Of a stretch of DNA of 50,759 nt, positions 1 through 9,139 are shown in pieces. A program made the position numbers and the translations under genes. Source of the DNA: a virus. The notes below the pieces were generated by a model, which was not told the origin of the DNA, did no database searches, and saw only the letters and a program-made list of their open reading frames with translations. Positions within the stretch are counted from its first letter, which is position 1, and every line of letters begins with the position of its first letter. The stretch is taken from the IMG/VR virus record IMGVR_UViG_3300012201_000005, positions 1 to 50,759 of that record, one strand, 5' to 3'.

Positions 1-7
1 ATCGCCA
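1..7. repeat. Terminal 7-bp overlap (contig circularisation point)
   Basis: The first seven bases (ATCGCCA) are identical to the last seven (50753-50759). Collapsing them makes the gene beginning at 50258 continue in frame through base 1 to the TAG at 427-429; joining without collapse breaks the frame. This supports a circular or circularly permuted assembly cut at an arbitrary point. Confidence 0.8.
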
Positions 8-429
8 ACACGAACTACCGGACTTGGTTGCGGACGGACGACTCGAACGCAACTTCGACCTCGATTACCAACTGGTTTTCTCAGGTCGTTCTCTCTTCGA
101 GTGCGGACCTCGGCGCTTTGTCGGCTGTCGTGGCCAAGAGCACTACGAAGGCGACGTTTACCTTCACCAAGGTTGGCGGTGGAAACATCACTCTGACCCA
201 GTCGAACTTGACCACGGCTACGTTGCCCACCTACAAGAGCACCAATGCCGCTCCGATTGCGGGTGCCTACGTCATCACCAATAACGGAACGGCGACTGTG
301 ACGGTCACCTTCACGCCCGCTGTGGCCTATGGTGCAGTGCCTGTCGGTGGATCGGTCGAGAAGAACGCCGTCTACGACCAGAATGGTGTGTTTTGCGCTC
401 AGACCGGTGCCGTCTGGACTTCGGACTAG
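1..429 (+). CDS. Major tail protein, C-terminal part (split by contig end)
   Basis: This is the downstream half of the gene that starts at 50258; the joined product is about 307 aa. It would form the hexameric rings of the tail tube. The visible part is Thr/Ser/Ala/Val-rich with alternating beta-strand character, ending VWTSD before a TAG stop. Placement directly before the tail chaperone and tape measure genes, and after the head-tail joining genes at the other end of the contig, is the standard siphovirus order. The C-terminal 80 residues read like an Ig-like or beta-sandwich decoration, which is common in tail tube proteins. A strong terminator follows at once, as expected for a highly expressed structural gene. 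Family assignment rests on context and composition. Confidence 0.75.
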   Translation: MANTNYRTWLRTDDSNATSTSITNWFSQVVLSSSADLGALSAVVAKSTTKATFTFTKVGGGNITLTQSNLTTATLPTYKSTNAAPIAGAYVITNNGTATVTVTFTPAVAYGAVPVGGSVEKNAVYDQNGVFCAQTGAVWTSD

Positions 430-436
430 CATCCAA

Positions 437-467
437 GCCCCGGGGATTCGCTCCGGGGCAACTTTTT
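437..467 (+). terminator. Rho-independent terminator after major tail protein gene
   Basis: A 7-bp GC stem, GCCCCGG (437-443) with CCGGGGC (453-459), a 9-nt loop, then a run of five T at 463-467. It sits between the major tail gene and the chaperone gene and would reduce readthrough into the less abundant downstream products. Confidence 0.75.
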
Positions 468-486
468 GATCCTGAGGAGGACGAAA

Positions 487-984
487 ATGGGCTTGAAGAA
501 TCTTGTTGAACAGAAGAGTGAGATTGAACTTGGGGGCAAGAAGTTTTTGCTCAGATTCCCCAACCGAGCAACCAGAGAATTGCAAGAGACATATGGCGGA
601 TGGGTCAAGGCATGGGCGAAAATGACCTTCCAGGAACGAGCGGAGCCCATGCTCAACGAAATCGACTATGACATCCTGGCGGATATCTTGGTCATTGCCA
701 TTCATCAGGAAGGCGTTGATCGAAGCAAAGTGGCCACCTGGCTGGCAGACCTGATGCAGGATGAGACCATCGAAATCATCAATGCTCTGGTTGCCTGTCG
801 GAACCGGTATGGTCCTGAGCCGAAAGATTCTACGGTCGAGGTCATCAGCCATCTTGAGGCGGCAAAGGCGTTACTTCTGGCTGACAAGCGAGAGGCGGAG
901 GTTTCGGCCTTTGACGAGTTGCTGGACGCCCTGAAAGAAGAGGTTGCAGACAACGAGGATGACCCTCCGAAGCAGACCGCCTAA
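487..984 (+). CDS. Tail assembly chaperone (gpG-like)
   Basis: A 165-residue, acidic, helix-rich protein between the major tail protein and the tape measure, the position of the lambda gpG/gpGT chaperones that load the tape measure for tail tube assembly. The start is the ATG at 487, preceded six bases earlier by a perfect AGGAGG (475-480); an upstream in-frame TTG at 466 lies on the terminator T-run and is rejected. The N-terminus is a short beta region followed by helices. The stop (982-984) is followed by a second open frame in the -1 register, open from 963, that fits the usual frameshifted T-domain. The call rests on synteny and size, not on a recognised sequence motif. Confidence 0.7.
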   Translation: MGLKNLVEQKSEIELGGKKFLLRFPNRATRELQETYGGWVKAWAKMTFQERAEPMLNEIDYDILADILVIAIHQEGVDRSKVATWLADLMQDETIEIINALVACRNRYGPEPKDSTVEVISHLEAAKALLLADKREAEVSAFDELLDALKEEVADNEDDPPKQTA

Positions 985-1250
985 ACGGTGAAGAGTTGCC
1001 ATGGGACTATTTGTTCTACATGGCGACGGTTCCTCTTCAGCGGTCGGAGGAACAGTTCTGGGAGATGAGTCCGCGTCTTCTTGTGTCTCTGATTCGAGAA
1101 CACGAGAAAATGGAACGGAACAAGGCGAAGGCAGTCGGGTATATGACGGCATGTTTCATGAATGGCAAGACCCCCGACGGTGAAACGGAAATGATCAGCC
1201 CTAAACGCCTTCGAAAGAAGGAGTTGGAAATGGGAAATGCGATGTGGTAG
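963..1250 (+). CDS. Tail chaperone extension (gpT-like), likely made by -1 frameshift
   Basis: This frame is open from 963 (just after an in-frame TGA at 960) to the TAG at 1248-1250 and overlaps the end of the chaperone gene by 22 bases. The product contains helical, Lys/Glu-rich sequence (SPRLLVSLIREHEKMERNKA) typical of the T domain. There is no ATG with a good ribosome site: a TTG at 996 or an ATG at 1020 would be the only independent starts. A -1 shift between 963 and 981 would fuse it to the upstream protein. The only candidate slip site is C_CCT_CCG at about 963-969, which is weak by the XXXYYYZ rule. The exact mechanism is uncertain. Confidence 0.6.
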   Translation, partial: PSEADRLNGEELPWDYLFYMATVPLQRSEEQFWEMSPRLLVSLIREHEKMERNKAKAVGYMTACFMNGKTPDGETEMISPKRLRKKELEMGNAMW

Positions 1251-1260
1251 GAGGTGAGCT

Positions 1261-4200
1261 TTGAGTGTCCTTGGAGAACTGCTAGTCCAAATCAATGGGG
1301 ACAACTCTGGGCTGAACAAAAGCCTCAATCAATCTTCCAAGACGGCTGGTGAATTCGCCAATTCGATTGTTCAGAAGTTGGGTGGGGTGGCCCTGGCCTA
1401 TAAGGCCCTCCAGGTGGCCATAGATGGCATCCAATACAACGCGATGAGGGAACAGGCGGAGATAGCCTTTGGCGTGTTCCTGGGATCGGCTGACAAAGCC
1501 AAGGCCATGATCAAGAGTCTCCAGCAGGTGGCCATTGATACGCCGCTTGAGTTTGCCGATGTCCGCGACGCTGGTAAGCAGTTGTTGGCCTATGGTGTAG
1601 CTGCTGAGGATCTGGTACCAACCATCAAGACATTGATCGACGTTTCAGCTGGCTTGAACATCCCAATCAAAGACCTGTCCTATCTCTATGGCACGATTAA
1701 GACTCAGGGTCGGGCGATGACGGTAGACATCAACCAATTTGCCAATCGAGGCATCCCGATTTGGGAAGAGCTGGCCAAGGTCACGGGCAAGAATGGCCAG
1801 GAACTCAGATCCTTTGTTGAGGCTGGTCAGGTCGGATTTCCGATCATCGAGAAAGCTTTCCAGGGCATGACTTCCGAGGGTGGGAAGTTCTTCAATATGG
1901 CTGTGAAGCAGATGGACTCTTTTGTGGGCACCCAATCGAACCTTTCCGATGCCACGGGGATCTATCTTTCAAACCTTACAGCAGGAATGATGGGGCCCTT
2001 AAAAGAGGGAATGATCAGCATCACGAAATCCATGAATGATGCGACTGTAAGTTCTCATGAATTCGGGGCAACTCTTGGGAAAGTCTTTGATATTGCGGTT
2101 GCCGTCGTCGGTCCAGTTTTTGACGTTCTGAGCAAGATGCCCGGTGAGTTCACTGCGATAGGAATAGCGGCTGGGATTGCCTTTGCCGTCTTTGGACCAT
2201 GGGGCGCGCTTGTGGCTGGTATTGCCGTAAGCATCGGGGCTATCGGGAAATATCTTGATGACCTGGACAAGTCAAAGACAGAGGGTTTGAAAAGTTCATT
2301 CTTAAGTATTGCCGAAAGTTCGAAGATGACAGCGGATCAGACTAAAACGTTCCTTGCTTCGGCTGATAAGGTTGAGCAAAACCTCATCAGCTGGTCAGGC
2401 GATTCCAGTAATGTGGCGACTGCTTTCGGTAACATTGCAAAAGCATCGGGAATGACGGCTGTCCAGGTGGCAAACATTGCCATCAATTCGGATAAGATGA
2501 GCCAGGGTCAAAAAGATGTTGCTCAGCAATTTCTCAAGCAGAATGGACTTACTGCCATAGGTTCTTTGAATACTGAACAGATAGCTAAGAACCAAGCCGC
2601 CATTGTTGCAAGAGTAAAAGAATCCTCTGATCTATATGCAAAACAGCATCCATTGGAAATAGCAGCGGCGAAATTGAAGGCTCAGGCTGACAAGGACGCA
2701 GCAGTCGCGGCTAAAGCTCAGGCCGATGCTCTGAGAGGATTGCTTGCCAACCAAGAGGCATTAGAAAGGGGCATCCTTGCTACAAATGCCATCAATAAAG
2801 CTGGTAACAAAGACGTTGTGGACTCATTGTTGGATCAGAACAAACTTAGAAGTGAATACCTTGCAAAACTTGAAAAAGAAGGTATAGAAGGCAAGGCCTC
2901 TCTTTCCTTTGTTGAGTCGGAAACTGCTCGAATAACCGGATTGAATAATGATAATTTGACCATCATCAAGAATCTTGGAATCGCTCAGGCTGGGGTGACG
3001 ATCAAGCTACAGGAACAGAATGATACCTCTTATGAATTCCTACAGGGTCTTGTTGAGACGGGAACGACAGTAGCCCATATTAATGGCCTTTTTTCTCTTA
3101 CCAATTTAGACCTAACAAATATAGGAACAAAACAAAAGATTGTTGCTGATACTCAGGAAAAGGTATTGACGGCCACTGAGAAGACTAGGAAAGAACTTGA
3201 AAAGATAGGCATGGGTAAAATCTTCGATGAAATATTGACTGATTCCGAGGATTGGAATGGGAGGATCAAAGATGTCTATAATGGAGTAAGGGCTGTCTGG
3301 AAAGATGGATTCGAAAGAATGGGAGAATCTCTCGTTACAGGCAAAGGTAGCTGGCAAGGATGGGCCGCCGCCGCTGATAAAGCTCTTGCTTCCGTACTCG
3401 AGGGGCTAGGGATGCAATTGGCGGCCATGGCAATCGGGAAGGCCCTTATGAATGACTGGACTGGCGCAGCACTTGCTACTGCCGGATCTATTGCCGCTTT
3501 TGTAGGAGCTGGGGTTCTTAATGCTTTATCAGATCAGTTGTCCGCAGTAGTCGAGCAAGAAAAGAAAACAGGGACTACGGCGCATGTTGTGGCAAAAGAG
3601 GTGGCGGCTACTGTCACTTCAGTGCAGTTGCTCGCAGAAGCAGTAAAGAAGGCAAAAGAACAGATTGATAAAAAATCAGATACCAGTTCTTATGCTACAG
3701 AACTCATAAAACAAACCGATGCAGTAAGGCTTCATTATCAGAAATTAGAAGCTGAAGCAGCGAATGCGGCAAGACGTACAGTCTCAGCTATGCATGATAC
3801 AACTAAGGCGGCTACGAGTCATACAAGTACCTTCGCCCAGGATATTGCTTTCTATACAGAGCAAGGAAAGCATAGCACAGGAGCGCTTAGGGAATATTAT
3901 TTTAAGCTTGCAAACGAAGTTATAGATGCAAGAGATAAAGCGGCAGCAAAAATTGCTGCCGATGGGAAAGTAATTCTCGACGCCCAAATGCAGAAAGAAA
4001 TCGACGATCTTGGATACAACATGGCTCTTTTCCAACAGAGAGCTGATGAAGCCGGGTCAAACCTTTCAAGTTCATTTGCCGATGCTCTGAAAAAAGGCAC
4101 GTCTGAGACTGACTTCACCAAAAGCATCATGGATATGCTCCGTGGTATGGCGATAGACGCCGCGATCCTGGCAGGGGGATTTGCCGACAAGTTCAAAGCC

Positions 4201-4608
4201 ATTGGGGCTCAGATTGCGGCAGCGCTTCAAGATGGGTTTCAGGCTGGAGAAGTCGACACCCTCAAGACAACGATTTCTGACCTCTATTCTCAGGCCACTT
4301 CGGCAGTCACTCAGATCAATACGCTGTTCCCAGGATTCGCATCTGGTACCGATTGGGCTCCCGGTGGCATCGCCTTGGTAGGTGAACAGGGCCCTGAGCT
4401 GATGAACGTCCCTCGAGGCTCACAGATCGTTCCTGCGGCCCAAACCAGACGACTTTTACAATCGACTCAGAATAACCAAACCAACAATACCTCGACAAAG
4501 GGGGATACCGTGATCAGCATCCAATCAAATGCACCGCTTGACCCATTGCAGACGGCTAGAGCTGTGAGAGAGACTATGGAATCCTTGGCCTTTGCGGGAG
4601 TGGCATGA
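1261..4608 (+). CDS. Tape measure protein
   Basis: This 1115-aa protein sets tail length and is expelled during DNA ejection. It starts with TTG at 1261 after AGGAGGTGAG at 1249-1258. Residues about 50-220 match the conserved tape-measure N-terminal domain, with motifs such as VAIDTPLEFADVRDAGKQLL and VDINQFANRGIPIWEELAKV. A hydrophobic stretch follows at about 275-330, then long Ala/Lys/Glu/Gln-rich helical stretches. Near the C-terminus is the motif FASGTDWAPGGIALVGEQGP, a hallmark of siphovirus tape measures. The gene is the longest in the genome and the stop overlaps the next start (ATGATGA). Tail length could be estimated at roughly 1.5 Angstrom per residue, about 165 nm. Confidence 0.95.
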   Translation: MSVLGELLVQINGDNSGLNKSLNQSSKTAGEFANSIVQKLGGVALAYKALQVAIDGIQYNAMREQAEIAFGVFLGSADKAKAMIKSLQQVAIDTPLEFADVRDAGKQLLAYGVAAEDLVPTIKTLIDVSAGLNIPIKDLSYLYGTIKTQGRAMTVDINQFANRGIPIWEELAKVTGKNGQELRSFVEAGQVGFPIIEKAFQGMTSEGGKFFNMAVKQMDSFVGTQSNLSDATGIYLSNLTAGMMGPLKEGMISITKSMNDATVSSHEFGATLGKVFDIAVAVVGPVFDVLSKMPGEFTAIGIAAGIAFAVFGPWGALVAGIAVSIGAIGKYLDDLDKSKTEGLKSSFLSIAESSKMTADQTKTFLASADKVEQNLISWSGDSSNVATAFGNIAKASGMTAVQVANIAINSDKMSQGQKDVAQQFLKQNGLTAIGSLNTEQIAKNQAAIVARVKESSDLYAKQHPLEIAAAKLKAQADKDAAVAAKAQADALRGLLANQEALERGILATNAINKAGNKDVVDSLLDQNKLRSEYLAKLEKEGIEGKASLSFVESETARITGLNNDNLTIIKNLGIAQAGVTIKLQEQNDTSYEFLQGLVETGTTVAHINGLFSLTNLDLTNIGTKQKIVADTQEKVLTATEKTRKELEKIGMGKIFDEILTDSEDWNGRIKDVYNGVRAVWKDGFERMGESLVTGKGSWQGWAAAADKALASVLEGLGMQLAAMAIGKALMNDWTGAALATAGSIAAFVGAGVLNALSDQLSAVVEQEKKTGTTAHVVAKEVAATVTSVQLLAEAVKKAKEQIDKKSDTSSYATELIKQTDAVRLHYQKLEAEAANAARRTVSAMHDTTKAATSHTSTFAQDIAFYTEQGKHSTGALREYYFKLANEVIDARDKAAAKIAADGKVILDAQMQKEIDDLGYNMALFQQRADEAGSNLSSSFADALKKGTSETDFTKSIMDMLRGMAIDAAILAGGFADKFKAIGAQIAAALQDGFQAGEVDTLKTTISDLYSQATSAVTQINTLFPGFASGTDWAPGGIALVGEQGPELMNVPRGSQIVPAAQTRRLLQSTQNNQTNNTSTKGDTVISIQSNAPLDPLQTARAVRETMESLAFAGVA

Positions 4609-6443
4609 TGAGCAAAAGAGCTTTTATCTTTACACAAGCCAACTCTTCGCCATTTGCTGGACTTGATGGATCGGTGACATTCTCCAATGGCACTCAGACT
4701 GCGGATAAGATCCTGCTCATTTCTGCCGATGGACTAGGGGCTCCGGCACTCAGCACTCAGACTCAGAATGCCCCGTTCCAGCAAGGCGCTTCCTTGATTA
4801 GGACATTATTCCAGCCCAGGACTATTACCCTGGAATGTGCTATCTCGGTTCCTGCCGCGAGTTCAAGCGGTCGTGCCGAGGTGACCACGATCAAGCGTCG
4901 TTTATCAAAGTATCTTTCACCAGTTGGCATGGGGTTCCTTCCTGACACTTCCTTGACCTTGTCGAACTATTCCACTTGGATCGGAAAGCTTTCCTATGCC
5001 TCGAATGGGACGACCTTTGACCGGTTCATTGACTGTGTACCGATGACCGTTGAGTTCCCGAATGCCTTTTATCAGGATGGGTTCCAGAAGATGCGGGTCG
5101 TGTTCTTCTGTCCTGATCCATTTTGGTATGGCGCAGATCAGACCCAGACTATGGCTAATGTTTCCTTAGCCATTTCTGGAATTTGGGCTTCTATTGCATG
5201 GTCACCAACGTTAAGATTATTCTGTTCTCCAGAATATGGAACAACACGTATCCAGACATCCCCCGATGGAATTAACTGGACTCTCCATAATACAGCAGGG
5301 GCGGCAGGGGCCCAATGGTATGTCACGGTATGGAGTCCGGAATTAGCATTGTTTTGTAGTATAGCTACAACCAATACAGCCATCCAAACATCCCCAGATG
5401 GATTGGTATGGACATTGAGAACAGGAGTATCGGCTGTTGCATGGGTATCTCTTGCTTGGTCTTCTAAGCTGTCATTATTCTGTGCTGTAGCTGTTTCCAG
5501 CACAAATATTCAGACATCCCCCGATGGGATTAACTGGACATTAAGGACAGGGGTATCTTCTGTTTCCTGGTTTTCAGTATGCTGGTCAGAGGAACTAAAC
5601 ATTTTTTGTGCTATTGCTCAATCCAGCACAAATATTCAGACATCCCCCGATGGAATTAACTGGACATTAAGGACAGGGGCTTCTTCTGCTCAATGGTATT
5701 CCATGACATGGGCTGCTGGACTTGGACTGTTTTGTGTTTGTGGAACAAATGCTATTCAGACATCCCCCGATGGGATTAACTGGACATTAAGGACTAGTGC
5801 ATCCTCGGCTGAATATCGTCGGGTTAAGTGGGCTCCTGAGCTTGGGTTATTATGTTCATTTGCCGCAAATTCTAGCACAGCCATCCAAACATCCCCAGAC
5901 GGAATAACGTGGACATTAAGGGCTGGATCTGGCTCAATAAATAGATTTGACATGGTATGGGCCAATTCAATTGGCATGTTTTGCATTGTTGCCAATTCAG
6001 CAGGGCAATATCCTGAGATCAGCTATGATGGCATCAATTGGGTACAAAACTCAGCCACAACAGACTGGTATGCCACAATCAACAATCAAGGCGACATTTC
6101 AGCTACATTCGCCATTACTATTCCCATTGTCGGCGGAGAAACTGGAAAAGTTGTCGCCATAGGTGAAAACTTCCTTTGGGCAGGGTCGGGCGACCCTCCA
6201 TCCGACCACAACATAGTGTTTTCCACTCAGGGACTCAAGACTGGATCAGTGATTCTTAATACGAAGTTTGGATCGAAGACCATCACCCAGTTCGGAAACT
6301 CGGTCATGAACAACTTCGTAGGCGGCACATTCTTCGCGCTCTATGTTTCTGGGTCACAGTCGAACATCCTCTATCTCAGGAATACCGGTACACCAGCGGC
6401 AGCTCCATCCATAACTTATCGGAACAGGTATATTGACGTATGA
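4605..6443 (+). CDS. Distal tail protein (Dit-like) with inserted seven-blade beta-propeller
   Basis: A 612-aa protein. The first ~180 residues and the last ~110 look like the N- and C-terminal parts of a Dit or tail-tip family protein. Between them (about residues 180-490) lie seven units, each with a W-S/A-x-x-LxLFC strand followed by IQTSPDGINWTLR, resembling BNR/Asp-box propeller repeats. Seven WxxxxxLFC-like strands and seven S-x-DGxxW motifs are present, so a closed seven-bladed propeller is predicted. Such inserts in tail-tip proteins commonly carry carbohydrate-binding or receptor-recognition function; that role is inferred. The start may be ATG 4605, overlapping the tape measure stop, or ATG 4608; GGGAG at 4596-4600 favours the second slightly. 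It is followed by a gene overlapping by four bases. Confidence 0.8.
   Translation: MMSKRAFIFTQANSSPFAGLDGSVTFSNGTQTADKILLISADGLGAPALSTQTQNAPFQQGASLIRTLFQPRTITLECAISVPAASSSGRAEVTTIKRRLSKYLSPVGMGFLPDTSLTLSNYSTWIGKLSYASNGTTFDRFIDCVPMTVEFPNAFYQDGFQKMRVVFFCPDPFWYGADQTQTMANVSLAISGIWASIAWSPTLRLFCSPEYGTTRIQTSPDGINWTLHNTAGAAGAQWYVTVWSPELALFCSIATTNTAIQTSPDGLVWTLRTGVSAVAWVSLAWSSKLSLFCAVAVSSTNIQTSPDGINWTLRTGVSSVSWFSVCWSEELNIFCAIAQSSTNIQTSPDGINWTLRTGASSAQWYSMTWAAGLGLFCVCGTNAIQTSPDGINWTLRTSASSAEYRRVKWAPELGLLCSFAANSSTAIQTSPDGITWTLRAGSGSINRFDMVWANSIGMFCIVANSAGQYPEISYDGINWVQNSATTDWYATINNQGDISATFAITIPIVGGETGKVVAIGENFLWAGSGDPPSDHNIVFSTQGLKTGSVILNTKFGSKTITQFGNSVMNNFVGGTFFALYVSGSQSNILYLRNTGTPAAAPSITYRNRYIDV
5253..5930 (+). 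repeat. In-frame tandem repeats encoding propeller blades
   Basis: Near-identical DNA units beginning CAGACATCC or CAAACATCC occur at 5253, 5385, 5511, 5637, 5757 and 5886, with spacings of 132, 126, 126, 120 and 129 bp, all multiples of three. Units at 5511, 5637 and 5757 share long stretches of near identity. The conservation at DNA level suggests recent unit duplication or gene conversion. Confidence 0.85.
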
Positions 6444-7783
6444 GCACATTGCCTTTCGAACAACAACCGGTCAATCTCTATGCTTCTGGTTTGATCAATA
6501 GCGACATTCCGACAGATCCTGTTGATGGATCTTTCTTGGACTTCATCGCTATTATAGATGATTGCCAGACGATCCGATTCAAACGTGGTTGGTACCAGCC
6601 AGGAGACTTTGAACTCACGATCAACAAAAACACGAACTATGCCGGATTATTCGAACGAAAGAGAATCATCCAAATCGGAACCGATGTCCATAAATGCGGC
6701 GTGATCGAATCTGTTGAAAACAAGATCGGACCAACGGGCGCTTTGTCGGAATTGATCACGGTGAAAGGTCGAGAATTGACTTCCTATCTCGACCGGAGAA
6801 ATATCCTCCCCCCGGCCGGTCAGGCCTATTATGCGCTTGCCTCTACGACACCCGCCGAGACGGTCATAAAAACCATTCTGGACTCTTCCTTAGGCCCTGG
6901 AGCTTCGGCCAATAGAAAGGATGCAAATCTCACTATCGAAGCCAATGCGGCTCTAGGCAATGCTTATGTGCTATCAGCACGATATGACAATCTCCTGACT
7001 ATTGTTGGCAATTGTTGCCTTGCTACCAACTCGGGAGTTTTCGCCTATCTGAATCATACCACGAAGAAATGGGTTTTTGGATTTAGTCTCGGAATCAATC
7101 GGACCACTTCGCAATCAACAAATTCCCAGGCCGTATTCTCTACTGACCGCGAGACAGTCCTTAAATCGAGCATGAAGGATGTTGATACTGGATTTAAGAA
7201 TCTTGCCTTCGTTGGGGGCCAAGGGGAAGGTGAGAACAGGACCATCATCACTGCCCCATCCATCGAACCCACAGGAATCGACCGGCGTGAGATGTTCGTA
7301 GATGCCAGGGATTTGACCCTTGCGGCATCATTGCTAAATCGAGGACTTCAGAAGCTTGCAGAGAACCAGTTTGTGAAGTTCATTTCAAGTGATGTTCTAG
7401 CCTATTCCCAACTGATCTATCAACAAGATTATGATGTTGGCGATCAAGTGACGATCATTCAATTTGGGCAGACCCAGGACGCGTTCATAACGAGCGCCGA
7501 AGAATACTGGGCGAACGGAGTCTATAATCTGACCATTGGGTTCGACCGGTCATCTCCGACATTGCCCAGCCAGGTTTCTGGGGCATTAAGTCAGATCCAG
7601 AAAACTTTGAACGCGACTGAATTTGTGAACCAACAAGCCGTGATTATGGAATATGAACCGGTCATTGTTCTGGATTACACTTTGACGGCTGGACGAAATG
7701 GAGTAAGCTTTTCTGACGTGACAATTGCTCCAGGGGTGACCGTGACGATACCGACTGGATACGACTGGAGGATTAGACCATGA
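6440..7783 (+). CDS. Tail protein, siphovirus Gp37-like family
   Basis: A 447-aa tail-tip protein that follows Dit, in the place of the tail-associated baseplate hub. The N-terminal region has FLDFIAIIDDCQTIRFKRGW and PGDFELTINKN, and then a TVKGRELTSYLDRR segment; these match the ReqiPepy6 Gp37-like tail family, which is structurally related to hub proteins. No protease or lysozyme catalytic motif is visible. ATG 6440 overlaps the previous stop (ATGA). The C-terminal ~80 residues (after about 365) look like an added beta domain that may anchor the next protein. The family call is good; the precise structural role is inferred from order. Confidence 0.8.
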   Translation: MSTLPFEQQPVNLYASGLINSDIPTDPVDGSFLDFIAIIDDCQTIRFKRGWYQPGDFELTINKNTNYAGLFERKRIIQIGTDVHKCGVIESVENKIGPTGALSELITVKGRELTSYLDRRNILPPAGQAYYALASTTPAETVIKTILDSSLGPGASANRKDANLTIEANAALGNAYVLSARYDNLLTIVGNCCLATNSGVFAYLNHTTKKWVFGFSLGINRTTSQSTNSQAVFSTDRETVLKSSMKDVDTGFKNLAFVGGQGEGENRTIITAPSIEPTGIDRREMFVDARDLTLAASLLNRGLQKLAENQFVKFISSDVLAYSQLIYQQDYDVGDQVTIIQFGQTQDAFITSAEEYWANGVYNLTIGFDRSSPTLPSQVSGALSQIQKTLNATEFVNQQAVIMEYEPVIVLDYTLTAGRNGVSFSDVTIAPGVTVTIPTGYDWRIRP

Positions 7784-8733
7784 GCAGTCAAATAATTGCG
7801 GATACATCAGGGGTTCGAATTGTCGCGGATGCTTCTGGAAACTTAACATTCACAGTTTCTGGAACCCTTACCTATGGAAAAGTGATTATTACTCAGCCAG
7901 CAACGGGATCGACATTAACCATTCTTGATGGGAAAACTGTGACCGAAAAATCCACACGGACCATTCAAGGGACTGATGGAAACGTGCTCGATACTGACGC
8001 GTTGATCCGGTCCTGCTACCAGGGATTGCTGATGACCTATGTCAGCACCACGTCATTCTCGGTCGGCGTCGGTGCAGTAGGAGATTCCACGTTTGTCTCA
8101 ACCATGGTCCTGGCAGCCACCACGACAAAGACCACGGCGGCATGGGCGGTTGGATCGGCTCAAGGCGGTCTGGACACGGGAGCTATCGCGGCCACGACAT
8201 GGTACTATGTCTATCTGATCAAGCGGGTTGACACCCAGGTGGTGGATATTCTGTATTCGACTTCGGCAACAACCCCGACAATGCCGACAAATTACACCTT
8301 GAAACGAATGATTGGGGCCGTTAAGACCAACGGATCAAGTCAGTTCATCCAATGGATTATGTATAATGACGGCACACAAATGTGGGTGACAACCCTGGCA
8401 GATGTTAATGATTCTACACTTACGACGGCACGAAAATCTTATACTCTTACGTCCATTCCACCAATCCAAGTCAAGGCTAACCTTTATGTTTATGCAAATA
8501 GTGCTACGGCTGCCGGTACAGGAGTTGAATTCTATGGGGATACAGGCATATCAGATAGTGCTCCAGGTACCTCGCCGCTCAACTTTGTTCTTAATGTACC
8601 TGTAGTAAATCAAGCTGCACAATCTGTAATCCCAATGTTTTTCCCTTCTGGGATTCTCTATGCCAGATCAAATCAAGCATCTACCACCATCATTGCCACA
8701 GCAAGAGATTTTAATCTTAGGCCATTTAATTAA
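7780..8733 (+). CDS. Tail fibre / receptor-binding-like protein
   Basis: A 317-aa protein rich in Thr, Ser, Ala and Val, with repeated beta-strand patterns and few charges, typical of fibre or tip proteins. ATG 7780 overlaps the preceding stop (ATGA). The first ~60 residues share the small-beta style of the end of the upstream protein. The middle (about 90-220) has an alternating hydrophobic pattern with WYYVYLIKRVDTQVVDILYS, resembling domains in phage tail appendages. No chaperone or peptidase motif is visible. It is the last clear tail gene before the lysis cassette. Function is inferred from position and composition. Confidence 0.6.
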   Translation: MSSQIIADTSGVRIVADASGNLTFTVSGTLTYGKVIITQPATGSTLTILDGKTVTEKSTRTIQGTDGNVLDTDALIRSCYQGLLMTYVSTTSFSVGVGAVGDSTFVSTMVLAATTTKTTAAWAVGSAQGGLDTGAIAATTWYYVYLIKRVDTQVVDILYSTSATTPTMPTNYTLKRMIGAVKTNGSSQFIQWIMYNDGTQMWVTTLADVNDSTLTTARKSYTLTSIPPIQVKANLYVYANSATAAGTGVEFYGDTGISDSAPGTSPLNFVLNVPVVNQAAQSVIPMFFPSGILYARSNQASTTIIATARDFNLRPFN

Positions 8734-8742
8734 GGAGTTGTC

Positions 8743-9138
8743 ATGTCTAAACTGAGAGATTTTATTGAGAGAGGCCCTGAACTCTGTGGGGCCAGGAATG
8801 CCGCCAGGTGGTCCAAAAACTTCCTTCTGCAATTCGACTGCGAGATCAAAGACCCTGTGTCTGAGTTTGCATCGAAAAAAGGAGAAGATCCATGGGACCG
8901 CCTTGAAACCCTCTACGGACTGACCGTGGCCGATGGTATCGATGATGACAAGGTCAATTACTGGATTGACCTGATCGGGCTTGCGGCTCATGCCTATGCA
9001 GTGAGCAAAGGTCATATTGCGCTTGAGTATGTGGTTTCGACCATGGCCGAGGATTTGGCGATTCAGGAATCCAGTTACCCAGAGTTCGCCTCTATCCTAT
9101 CGGTATCCGAAGCCTCAGTTATGTCCAACTGGGCCTAG
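8743..9138 (+). CDS. Unknown protein between tail and lysis genes
   Basis: A 131-aa, mainly helical, slightly acidic protein. A good ribosome site (AAGGAG, 8732-8737) precedes ATG 8743. There is no signal peptide or membrane segment. It ends SNWA with TAG, and the next start follows immediately. I do not recognise the family; position suggests a tail accessory or a lysis-associated protein. Confidence 0.75.
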   Translation: MSKLRDFIERGPELCGARNAARWSKNFLLQFDCEIKDPVSEFASKKGEDPWDRLETLYGLTVADGIDDDKVNYWIDLIGLAAHAYAVSKGHIALEYVVSTMAEDLAIQESSYPEFASILSVSEASVMSNWA

Positions 9139-9139
9139 A

